Source: Puccinia triticina
Lineage: Eukaryota > Basidiomycota > Pucciniomycetes > Pucciniales > Pucciniaceae
Direction of reading: 5' to 3'
NCBI RefSeq assembly: GCF_026914185.1
Contig: NC_070573.1
Location: 4,457,501 to 4,521,500 of the forward strand
DNA: 64,000 nucleotides
In this document: in pieces, positions 55,040-64,000 of the stretch
Layout: every line of letters starts with the position of its first letter
Numbering within the stretch: the stretch's first letter is position 1
Notes under the pieces: generated by a model
The model's input: only the letters and a program-made list of their open reading frames with translations
Told to the model about the DNA's origin: nothing
Databases searched by the model: none
Position numbers and translations under genes: made by a program

Positions 55040-55428
55040 CTAGTTTACTTTGGGCTTTTTTTTTGGCAAATGAAAGCATCACAAGTTTTCCTTTCCAAAG
55101 TCAAACCTACAGAATGAATTAACTTATGGTAAGATGTACCATATAATTGATTTGAAGGGTAATAAAATACACACACAGTTTTTCTATTCCAAGAAAATTG
55201 TGGAATACATTGCAATGATTGAGTGCCACAAGTCAATGATTAAGTGTTGCTTGTTGCAGCGGAACCACAAGACAAGAGTTGTAGGACCAAAGTCACCCCG
55301 GGCAAACGCGGGTCATGAAAGCCAAACAGGTTACGTGAACCTGCACGCCACAGAAAAAAAAACAGTGGCCTGGGTCATGTCACAAATGCATGACAGGCTT
55401 TTATGCAGTGCAACCGCACAACAGCTGA

Positions 55429-56227
55429 GGCCCCGTTTGGCAGCAGTGATGTTATGTAATAACTACTGCTTTTCTATAACCGGGCCTCACTGAGGCCCAA
55501 ATCATATCACTCGCGCGTTTGGCAGATTTGAGAAGTGATGAGGGTCATCACGACTTTCGTCATCACCGCTCATCATCCCCGCCATTTCCCACATAGTACC
55601 CCTGGGGGTGTATTTGGGATGATATCGGCACACTTACACAACACATCCCCAACCATACCCTCCCACCAGTACATTTGTTCCGGTACTCCCCTCGATGGCC
55701 GGTACAGACTTTGTACCGGCCATCGAACTTAGTCCACACTCCACTCCCATTGATTCCAACACACCCGCTCATCAAGAGAATATGCCCCCTGCAAGGTTGG
55801 ATCTACCGACCATCCTTGTTAGCAACCAACTGTGTCGGCCATTATTGGGAGTGGATGATCCCTTGATGACCGATACAGTCATTCATCAAAGGGAGATGAC
55901 CTCGTATTCCCTTTGGTAACTAATTCTATCGTTCATCAAAGAGTCTACATGTATGTATATGTACTCCCTGATCTCGATGAACAATCAAGTTGGTCATTGA
56001 AACGACCTTGAACTCGCCTCAATGAGCATTTCTACCGGCCATCGAATACACAATCCAATGGCCGGTATGTACCGGCCATGCAGCTTGTTATGTAGATCAA
56101 AGTACATGACTTGAGTGTCTGCCAAACACTCGAGTTATGTAGAAATATATGAAATACACAAGTGATGTGTATCACATTAGGTAAGTGCATGTCATCACAC
56201 ATGACATTACTGCTGCCAAACGGGGCC
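55429..56227. mobile_element. TIR element carrying hairpin array D
   Basis: Ends GGCCCCGTTTGGCAGCAGT in perfect inverted orientation, then a similar ATGTYATGT block. TGA on both sides (55426-55428 and 56228-56230) is the 3-bp duplication. It shares its terminal 12 bp with the array C element and likewise carries hairpin repeats, suggesting a common non-autonomous family. Confidence 0.85.
55685..56085. repeat. Degenerate hairpin array D
   Basis: Spaced hairpins such as CTCGATGGCCGGTACAG and CTTTGTACCGGCCATCGA, with poorer symmetry than arrays A to C. Same GATGxCCGGT core. Confidence 0.7.
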
Positions 56228-57850
56228 TGATGAATTCACTGGGTATCTCAAGATCATGTGTCAGAGGTGACCAAAACTGGTCCAAAAGGCAGTCAAAACC
56301 TTTCATAACCAGACATAACACATTTGCCCACACGGCAAATACCATACATATACATAGTCTCACAAAACTTCTGACCCTTCTGGGGTCCAGCAAAACTAGC
56401 ATGTACTACACGACAGACCAAAGCATACACATAGTCATGTATTTATGGCGCGTGTGATGTCAGGTGATGGGCTGTGATGTGCCAAGTATGGGTTTGTGCC
56501 CGAATTGAATGGCAGTGTTGACATCACCGTTACAATACGCGGCTTGCAGTAATTGAATTCCTGCATGTCATTTAGTATGACAGCTGCAGGCTGTGTACCG
56601 CGCAAGCTGTCCTGTAAGTGTGACAGATCTTCCAGAACCTGAAAGGCCTACAGGACCGCGCAACATGTTTAGCTCACATGACCCGCGTTTGCCCAGGGTG
56701 AGTGTTGAGAGTCAAGTCCGTCCCTCAACTTGAGCTCCTGTCACTCGAAACAAAACATGTCATGCAAATATCACTGGACACGCTTTGTCTCCTGGTTTTC
56801 CTCTAGACTCTCAAATTTTCCTTGGCTCATCTCACAATCCTGGTCAAAAACATTCAAATCTGTCTTGCTCATCCTTGTTTCCAACTCAAGTCCTTGCTCA
56901 TCAAACTTGACCGGAAGATTTCTCATCACCAAATCCAACAAACTTTGACTCTCTTAAATACTTGACATCTCTCACTCATTCTCTCTTTCCTCCGGGGAAC
57001 ACGCTTGACTCATCTCTTGACAATATCATTGATAGTCTCAAAAAATCTTCAAGCTTCCTGACTATCCGTTCCTCCAGAAGACAAAATTTCCAATCAGTCT
57101 TCAAATTCTTCAAAGCCTCAAGACTTCCTCACTCGACTCTTTCTTCAGTCTCTGCTCTTTCTTCCTCATCATTATATCATCTCATCTTTTTGTCGTGCTC
57201 TTCTATGTTGTGTTTGCCTTCAGTTTGATTCTTAACACAAAGATGCTCCATTCTCTCACCATTGGTTAGGCCCTATCCTTCATTGTACCAGGGGTTAAAC
57301 TTGAGTTGACAGGGCCAGTCATGAACATACAAATGAAAGACTGCTGTGGCAAACTTCATCCTGGGAAGATGCTCAGTCAACAGTTTCCAAGATTCAAAGA
57401 ATTTTCCCATTGTACAGCCAATATTGTATAGGACTTCCAATTGGATATTTGGATCCAGATCAGATAGTAGCAGACACCTCAGTATGGACATTGGCAGGCC
57501 ACATCCTTTGCCCAATTTGTGGATGTTGCAAAATTAAAACACAGAATCATGTCAACAGCAGCATACAAACAAACCCATCTCATTGCATCCCTTCCACATG
57601 CTCGCATTGTGGCAATCATTGGCAGCCTTGTGCTGCTCCGCACATCTATCTTTCTAGATATACCAATTTTCACAAGCTGGTCAGGTTCTTTGTTGTCTCT
57701 GCGCGATGTACATGTGGCAGAGAAATGATACCACTGGTGATATCTCAAGTAAGCCATGGAGTAGAGACCACTGCCACAACGTACCCGGCAGGGTCTCTGT
57801 GTTTATTTTGCAGTTGATTTTTATGCCTGCTTAACAGCAGGCAAAAAGAT

Positions 57851-59062
57851 GGGAGAATTTGAGGCAAAGATCCAACACTCACTTCTCCCATATATTACGG
57901 GGTTTTCTCTTGGAGAGATTTTTCCCGCAGAGTTGTTTTTGGTACAAAGCCTGTCTACATTGTTGTTCAACAACAATTGAGGCCTTTCCATCAAAACTCA
58001 ACACCTTTTACTTCCTTTCTTTGTATCCTCAATAAACCAACACCTCTCTATCCTGTCGCGCTTGCCTACTCGGCTCCCTTGCCTCAATCATCTTTTGGGT
58101 CCTTTTGAGCCACCGACCAGGTATTGGTAAGCCCGTCCAGATTCCTTTTTTCCTCTCTCCTCTCTCCGGCGTAAGGATCTTATAGATCCCTGCTAGGCCC
58201 CTCTTACCCAAGACGTGTGGCTACTCCTCCCGCATTGACGGTTGAGTAGAGAAAGACTTTGGTCTACTGTTTAGATATTCCGCGCTTCGCCAGCGCTAGT
58301 CCATTCAATACTCAGTATCTTTTCATTCAGAGTACGGTCACTTTAGAGATTCCCTGACAAGCCTCTTGGTGACTGATGAAGACTCTCCTCCTGGGGCAGA
58401 GATGAAACAAGGGGCCGCTGATAAAGCAGCAAAGATATAGGGGGTAGTGCTACACCTACACTACCGCTAACGCCTCCTATTTTGTGCACCTATGCAGCTC
58501 TCCCTACCACTAGCGCCTCCTATGTTGCGCGCCTATGCGGCTCTAAAAGGTGGGTGAGAGGTCCGCAAAAGAAGGCAGTGCGCGTCGATGAAAATGGGAA
58601 ATGGCAATAGCGCGATGAGGAGGGAAGAAGCTGACAAGAGTGGGGAAGCTTCTGACTAGGGGGAAGCAGGGGCCCGGGGGAGAGTCAGGTTGCAGTCAAC
58701 CTGAGTCTTCTCAAGACTGCTGCATGTCTCTCGGGCGTCCCGGGCCCAACCAGCACTGCTTCGCCCGCGATATTGCCTGGCTCCATCTGCTCGCGCGTGC
58801 TTGGACCTGGTTGACCTCGCCTAGCGGTCCGGTCACCTTCCAGGAACCACCTTGGTCTGTTTTTGGGTGTTAGCAAGCACGGAGTGCTTTAATTTTAGTC
58901 CCCGCTGTGCAGACCCAAACTTCCGAATGAGATGAGGGGAACCGGTTTCAATGTCGGGACGCGCACCAACGCGACCGACCCGGGCACAATGTGGAGGCAG
59001 ACGCAGGGTCGTTCAGTCGGATTTTCCTACTGTCGGATTACGGATTACGTGTAATCCGACAG
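57851..59062. other. Intergenic, no gene recognised
   Basis: T-rich and C-rich sequence of possible LTR origin. A 43-bp tandem duplication lies at 58461-58546 (CTACCGCTAACGCCTCC repeated as CTACCACTAGCGCCTCC). A short palindrome (CTGTCGGATTAC with GTAATCCGACAG) at about 59028-59062 directly abuts the mariner-type MITE. Confidence 0.4.
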
Positions 59063-59064
59063 TA

Positions 59065-60043
59065 CAGTGCCCCCCACAACTTCTCAACTACCCCGCACCT
59101 GCAAAAAAAAAATTGAACTTTGAACAATGTGTTCAAAGTCACCAGACATGTATCACATGTAAACTATACATTTTTGAGCCCTAAAGACGTAGGAGAACTC
59201 AAATATATAACTTTGAAGTCTGTGCAATGCCTCAAAAAAAAGTTTCCTTTTTTTTCAGATGCAAAATTTGGAACAGCTGGTTTTAAGACCATACTATGTG
59301 GTTACAGAAATTTACTATGGACTTATAGAATATTTATTATGTATTTAGAGACTAAATTATCTATGTACATACATACTACAGGTGTAGGTATTTATGTAGA
59401 TATGTACCTCCTTAGTTATTGATGATTGCCATATCCATCAGTACACTCTTTGGAATGTGGCAATGTGAAGAATATTTCTTCATTGCTCTCTTGGCAGCAA
59501 GTCCAGTGAAATTTCAATGACTTTGGACTATTATCATCAGCAATGGGCCACTGCACTACACTAACGTTATTGGACAATAACCGTTAGTGTAGCCATTTTA
59601 TTGACTCCCAAATTCATGTTATTTGTTATCTGAGATACAAGTATCCATACTAACAATAACAGGAAATAACAGCAATAACAACAATAACAGGCCTTTTGTT
59701 GCTACTAACAGGATACAATAACAGTTATTGCTGTTATCCATCACTATTTCCTTGGCAAGTTCCTGTATTGTTAGCAACACAAAAACCAAGATAACAGAAA
59801 ATGTTGTTATTGTTAGCTGGTTTTGGCTAAAATACACTACACTAACAAATAACGTTAGTGTATTGGCCCACCGTTGTTATCATGCATGTTACCAGGTCTG
59901 GTTGGTGAGATGTGACATTTGCATCAAAAAATGGGCCAAAAAGAGCCCAGCATCAGCCCACTTTTAAAAGAATTTTTGGAAAAAAAATCTCCAAAATTTG
60001 GAACCCCCCTGTAGGGATAGTTGAGAAGTCGTGGGGGGCACTG
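59065..60043 (+). mobile_element. Mariner-type MITE, copy 1 (633 bp plus nested MITE)
   Basis: Ends CAGTGCCCCCCACAACTTCT and its complement (one G/A change) within TA dinucleotides (59063-59064 and 60044-60045). Near-identical in inverted orientation to copy 2. It contains the hAT-like MITE 59538-59876. No transposase frame. Confidence 0.88.
59538..59876. mobile_element. hAT-like MITE (339 bp) inside mariner-type MITE copy 1
   Basis: Flanked by TTATCAT on both sides (59531-59537 and 59877-59883). Copy 2 of the host MITE has a single TTATCAT equivalent and no insertion, which confirms the boundaries. The ends share TGGGCCA and CACTAACGTTATT. The interior is TAACA-rich. Confidence 0.85.
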
Positions 60044-60115
60044 TAACACTCCAAATATAACATATGTACATACACCTATGTGAATAAACAAATATGTACA
60101 TACCCGCAGCTCGTA

Positions 60116-60746
60116 CAGTGCCCCCCACGACTTCTCAACTATCCCTACAGGGGGGTTCCAAATTTTGGAGATTTTTTTTCCAAAAATTCTTTTAAAAGTG
60201 GGCTGATGCTGGGCTCTTTTTGGCCCATTTTTTGATGCAAATGTCACATCTCACCAACCAGACCTGGTAACATGCATGATAATAGTCCAAAGTCATTGAA
60301 ATTTCACTGGACTTCTGCCAAGAGAGCAATGAAGAAATATTCTTCACATTGCCACATTCCAAAGAGTGTACTGATGGATATGGCAATCATCAATAACTAA
60401 GGAGGTACATATCTACATAAATACCTACACCTGTAGTATGTATGAACATAGATAATTTAGTCTCTAAATACATAATAAATATTCTATAAGTCCATAGTAA
60501 ATTTCTGTAACCACATAGTATGGTCTTAAAACCAGCTGTTCCAAATTTTGCATCTGAAAAAAAGGAAACTTTTTTTTGAGGCATTGCACAGACTTCAAAG
60601 TTATATATTTGAGTTCTCCTACGTCTTTAGGGCTCAAAAATGTATAGTTTACATGTGATACATGTCTGGTGACTTTGAACACATTGTTCAAAGTTCAAAT
60701 TTTTTTTTGCAGGTGCGCGGTAGTTGAGAAGTTGTGGGGGGCACTG
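60116..60746 (-). mobile_element. Mariner-type MITE, copy 2 (631 bp)
   Basis: Reverse orientation relative to copy 1, TA on each side (60114-60115 and 60747-60748). It matches copy 1 with few differences along its full length, so both are recent. Only 70 bp separate them. Confidence 0.88.
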
Positions 60747-60794
60747 TACCGGTGTAGAGAACCCAAAATCTGAGGGCGCTTGCCTGGGCGAGGC

Positions 60795-60920
60795 GGACAT
60801 CAAGGATTCCGGCATCGGGATTGGATCCGGGATTCACAGCAAGCGACAGTATAGAGCTGCCCTCGCATGCATACCTCCTCCCACCTCTACAGTGTAAGGA
60901 TTGGGGGTCCATAGGTCATG
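60795..60920 (-). repeat. Uninterrupted copy of the block hit by the LTR element and hAT
   Basis: Reading on the minus strand, GACCTATGGACCCCCAATCC is followed by a CTGTAGAGGTGGGA word, then GCATGCGAGGGCAGCTC and TATACT, then GAATCCCGGATCCAATCCCG. These are the sequences found at 44396-44487, 49959-49975 and 52743-52800, here with neither insertion present. Confidence 0.75.
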
Positions 60921-61430
60921 TAATGCGTAGCTATGGAGGAAAGGAAAGAAAACGGTCCAGCAGGGTCTATTTATACCCTGCGGCTATGATGAGAGAACAT
61001 GACTGAAAGAGGGTGCTCCCTCCAGGAGAGCCCTGAGGGGCTCGTGGCGTGACAAGAAGAAAAGAAGTAACCGGCGGGGTATCTAAGGAAACAAGCCGGG
61101 ATACATGACAGGAAACGGGCCTAAGGCCCAATCATGGAAGCAACGTAAGGAGAAAAGAAAAGTAGGAAGGGGCACCCTTGTCATCTTGAGGCGGAGGCGC
61201 TGGTCGTAAGAATACCCAAGCCTGTTGTCAGGGCAAGGGTGAGGTCGGAGCCCGCCAGAAGGGCGGAGAATCCTGAAACGAGGTGAAGGCCCAAGCCTGT
61301 TGGGAGGGCAAGGGTTGGGTGAACCTTGGAGCCGGTGTCCGGGTGTCAAGGGCACGGCTAAAAGTGCGGAGTCTATCTTGAGTTCTGCAGATTGGCAACA
61401 CTGATTTGTGCCAGATCCCCGTGTAGGGGC
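60921..61430. other. Intergenic, no gene recognised
   Basis: GC-rich, with a loosely repeated CAAGCCTGTTG(T/G)(C/G)AGGGCAAGGGT unit at about 61220 and 61292. No domain recognised in any frame. Confidence 0.4.
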
Positions 61431-61775
61431 CCTACACCCGGGGAGTCCATCCACGGGGAAATCACTTGGAGTCCACGAGGACTCTACGTGGTATTGTGCT
61501 TTGTAGAATGCATGGACGGATGGTCCTGTTGCTGTGCACAAATCATGGCATTCCATAATTCCATTTTTTTGTTTTTGCCTTGTATTGTGAAATAAAGATC
61601 ATCATGATCATTTTCACTTCGGTACAGGCGGGCTCCGTATGGCAGAATGATGGAGATTAAACTGGGGCTGTGCCAGACAACCCCATAACTATAGCACTCA
61701 ACTTCACTCTTGAAGTCCAACCATTAAGCAAAACACAATATGTAGCCATGCGCAAGGTCGGACCAGCGGCTTTTG
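61431..61775. repeat. CACGTGG foldback fragment split by a small insert
   Basis: 61431-61491 and 61743-61771 match consecutive parts of the right arm at 27783-27870. The 249 bp between (61492-61740) have inverted ends TATTGTGCTTTG and CAAAACACAATA and look like a MITE inserted into this repeat. Confidence 0.6.
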
Positions 61776-63400
61776 GACTTGCACCTAAAGTCGGCTTACA
61801 AGGGGGAGAGCTAGGTGATCTCATCCCCATATATTCTGCACAAGCTCTTGGATAAACATCTGGCCCTTGGCACCATTAAAAGCGCAAGGCTTCGCCCATA
61901 CTTTACACCACTTGAAAACTCTGAATAGCTCCATCCCCTCACAAGAATCATCCTGTAAAGAAAATCCCATTGTAAACAATCCGACCTTTTCAGGACCGGA
62001 TACCCCAGCAGATATGCCTGGTGCAAATACATACGTACCTCGCAGCTGAGTAACAGTTCAGAAAACAGAGACTATCAATTTAACAATGACCTATCTGGCC
62101 CCATGAGTCGCTGAACCGTGAGAGGGTGCGTGAACCAATGATCCAAACCGTTTGACAGCTGTCAATCTCTACCAGCCAAAATGCTGGGACATGGCTGACT
62201 AGCAATCACAAGCAACTGTTGATTCCAAGCCAAACCACCCCCAAAAAATATGAAACAATGCCTGAGAAGCAAGGCTACAAGCCGTTCTCCTCAGAACTTC
62301 ATGGAAGGCAGTTGTTTTTGTTTGACAAGCTGTTTATTCCAAAAAAGAAGAAATTCATGTAAATTTCTCAAAGTGCTCAGGTGCCAATTATAAACGCTTA
62401 TTGAAATTTTATTCAAAAAAAATTGAAATTCATTTGAAACTTTTTCTAGGGGGTTAATAAACCTACCCGGTTTTTCCGCGTTTGTACCCGGCTTTTGCGT
62501 ACCCCCTTTTCCGCGCAGGTACCCGTTTTTTTTTTTCTACTCATTTCTACGCAACAAAAGTAATATCAAAATTTGTCTAAAATGATGAACAAAATTATCA
62601 TGCAATCAGAATACTGAAAAACCCAATTTTAATTAATTAATTATTTTTTGCATACCCCTTTTTCTGGGGTATATACTTAGGGAATAACTTTTTTGTTACA
62701 TGCCCCAGCCACACAAGAATTTCAGGGCACTTATAATTTTGAATATTCTAGATTCCCTGAAATTTTTAGGATTTTCAGGGAGTGCGCGGTGGGCTTAGTA
62801 GGAAAATTCCCGCTAACTGAATAACTTTTTTGTTACATTTCTGTTATGAGCCAAACCCATGCGCCGTAGCCTGCTCCATGGACATGTCACTTATTGTACT
62901 ACATGTCACAGCTCCCTACCATAAGGGGGAGCGGGAGGAGAGACCTCAAACTCTCCTCATCTAGCAATCTATTAAATATTGTGTTTCCCGAAATTCTTGG
63001 ACATTTCACTCATCTATTCCTCTCCGGGATTCCATATTTTTTTTTCCCCCTGGGTTTTTTCCTTTGGGTTTTGTCTGCAGAGTGCCGTGCGACATTAATT
63101 TACGCATTGCTTTTTTTCATGCCACTTTTTCTATGCGTCGGACTCTCAATGCATAGCTCCGAGCTGCTCTGAGCTCGCCAGAGCCTATCCTCTGAACCTT
63201 ATTTTTTTTCCTCCCGAGCACTGTCAACCATATTGCCTCCCCTCCCCAGCCCCCCCATCATACACCCAATCTACCGGAACCGATGGCATCCCTTCAGCCC
63301 ATCCTTTATTGGTCCAACTGGTCACCGTCCGATCTCTCCAGACAAAGCCAACCTCGAATCCATACTCGCTGGTCACCGTCCTCTCTTCTGCTGGTCGGCT
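61776..63400. other. Intergenic, no gene recognised
   Basis: Mostly AT-rich. A small run of ACCCGG and ACCCCC words (62460-62530) and an IR-like pair near 62650-62680 (ATACCCC, GGGGTAT) are the only structure seen. Confidence 0.4.
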
Positions 63401-63404
63401 GTTT

Positions 63405-63630
63405 TTTCTGTTATTGGTCTGGTGTTTCCTCTGTTATTGGTCTGCTGTTTTCTCTGTTATCAGTCTTTTTTTTGCTCTGTTATCGGTCTCTGTCTCTGTT
63501 AACGGTCTTTCTGTTATCAGTCTCAGTCTCTGTTATTGTTTGGTCTGTTATTTTTCTCTGTCTCTGTTATCGGTCTCTCAGTTATCGGTCTGCTGTTTAG
63601 TGTGTTGTTGGTCTGTGTCTCTTGACCTTG
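63405..63630 (+). repeat. Degenerate CTGTTATCGGTCT minisatellite
   Basis: About a dozen imperfect copies of CTCTGTTATYGGTCT. The open frames with Ser/Leu/Val-rich translations here are by-products of this low-complexity repeat. Confidence 0.75.
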
Positions 63631-63694
63631 TATTAATACTCGGGCTGATTTCCATCTCTTCATCTTTTTTGTTGGTCTGCTGTCTTTTTCCCTG

Positions 63695-63762
63695 CTTTCC
63701 CTTTCATTCTCGGCTGTGCCGAACCAAGCTTTCCCTTTCATTCTTGGCTGTGCTGAACCAAG
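63695..63762 (+). repeat. 34-bp tandem duplication
   Basis: CTTTCCCTTTCATTCTCGGC and onward repeated immediately, with two C-to-T differences (CTCGG to CTTGG, TGCCG to TGCTG), both at CpG. Confidence 0.8.
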
Positions 63763-64000
63763 CAGCTCACTGCTTCTCCTTTGTCAATTTTTCCTTATAT
63801 GCCCTAAAAACCCCCGGAATCAATACTTGTGCCTGACTGTGAAGTAAGAATACACAAGAAGTCATTTACTCTGACCTTGGAGGTCCTGATACTCTATCTG
63901 AGTGCCAAAGTCGTGAAACTCAAGCCGGAAAGGCTCCGAGTTTGAGAAACAAGGCAGATGGCCGATTCCCATGTCTTTCATGGAGCCGGAAGGCCTCTGA
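63763..64000. other. No gene recognised at window end
   Basis: No feature supported; a gene could begin beyond the window. Confidence 0.4.

Larger units (their letters stand above)
55293..56701. mobile_element. TIR element with TCACCC ends, interrupted
   Basis: Inverted ends share TCACCC followed by GGGCAAACGCGGGTCATG (one mismatch between). No target duplication could be settled. Its interior is occupied by the 799-bp element at 55429-56227, leaving roughly 610 bp of its own sequence and no transposase. Confidence 0.6.
53400..57850 (-). pseudogene. Decayed KDZ-family transposase, split by MITEs
   Basis: Read leftward from about 57850. In one frame: EQHKAANDCHNASMWKGCNE, then MGLFVCCC, a stop, HDS, then LPMSILRCLLLSDLDPN and VLYNIGCTMGKFFESW, ATAVFHLYVHDWPCQLKFNP and YNEG, then GLTNGERMEHL. 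The CCCRHD, YDIGC, FHAYVHxWxCQ and GLSDGEGxER blocks are characteristic of the Kyakuja-Dileera-Zisupton transposases common in basidiomycetes. The Arg of CCCRHD is TGA here. Weaker coding traces continue at 57000-56730 (EQGLELETRMSKTDLNVFDQ) and 53860-53470 (ELTQLNIKLQMTVLWGMAHR). Multiple stops and frame changes show an old relic. The exact ends are unknown. Confidence 0.75.

Noticed and set aside
61083..61556. 157-aa minus-strand frame
   Set aside because: It spans a repeat junction and low-complexity Pro-rich sequence; no domain recognised.
63283..63836. Membrane-like proteins at the window end
   Set aside because: The hydrophobic translations derive from the T-rich CTGTTATCGGTCT minisatellite.

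Overview
This window looks like a repeat-dense chromosome segment of a basidiomycete fungus, most likely a rust (Pucciniales). That placement is an inference. It rests on short GT-AG introns of about 60-90 bp, a KDZ-type transposase relic, BED-finger hAT transposase, two RNase-H-bearing LINEs, Copia elements, and many small inverted-repeat elements nested in one another. No species can be named from the sequence alone.

Layout. 0.5-5.8 kb: a Copia element with a nearly continuous gag-pol frame, flanked by tRNA-derived repeats. 6.3-7.4 kb: a palindromic minisatellite (array A) and a mariner-like MITE. 9.4-10.8 kb: an intron-containing gene for a predicted four-pass membrane protein (minus). 13.0-18.2 kb: a four-exon gene for a 1622-aa Ser/Pro-rich coiled-coil protein. 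18.65-24.18 kb: a full-length but disabled LINE with poly(A) and a 14-bp target duplication. 24.5-25.3 kb: a small two-exon gene. 26.4-28.1 kb: array B inside long terminal inverted repeats, then GC-rich inverted repeats. 28.5-29.2 kb: an intron-retaining relic of ribosomal protein uS12/RPS23. 30.5-33.0 kb: a broken Copia interrupted by a solo LTR. 34.7-37.1 kb: a two-exon gene for a 792-aa P-loop NTPase with a possible C-terminal nuclease-like motif. 39.0-44.2 kb: a LINE whose two ORFs are both intact. 44.5-50.0 kb: a non-autonomous LTR retroelement (144-bp LTRs, tRNA-iMet-type primer site, purine tract, GAGGG target duplication) carrying one unrecognised 529-aa ORF. A foldback transposon made of hairpin repeats (array C) sits exactly at the stop codon of that ORF; it contains a solo LTR, which itself contains a hAT-like MITE. 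50.0-52.7 kb: an almost complete hAT transposon. 53.4-57.9 kb: a decayed KDZ transposase broken up by MITEs, one carrying array D. 59.0-60.7 kb: two identical-family mariner-type MITEs in inverted orientation form a large palindrome. 60.8-64 kb: repeats and low-complexity DNA.

How it fits together. Four or five genes look cellular (9.4, 13.0, 24.5 and 34.7 kb, plus the dead RPS23 copy). The rest is layered transposable elements whose insertion order can be read from target duplications. Two themes stand out. Several TIR-bounded elements carry the same kind of cargo: arrays of short hairpins built on CTCGATGACCGG. Decay in this window is dominated by CpG transitions: Arg CGA codons have become TGA stops in five unrelated coding sequences, all three LTR differences in the 529-aa retroelement are CpG transitions, and the hairpin arrays vary in the same way. 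This suggests CpG methylation and deamination acting on repeats.
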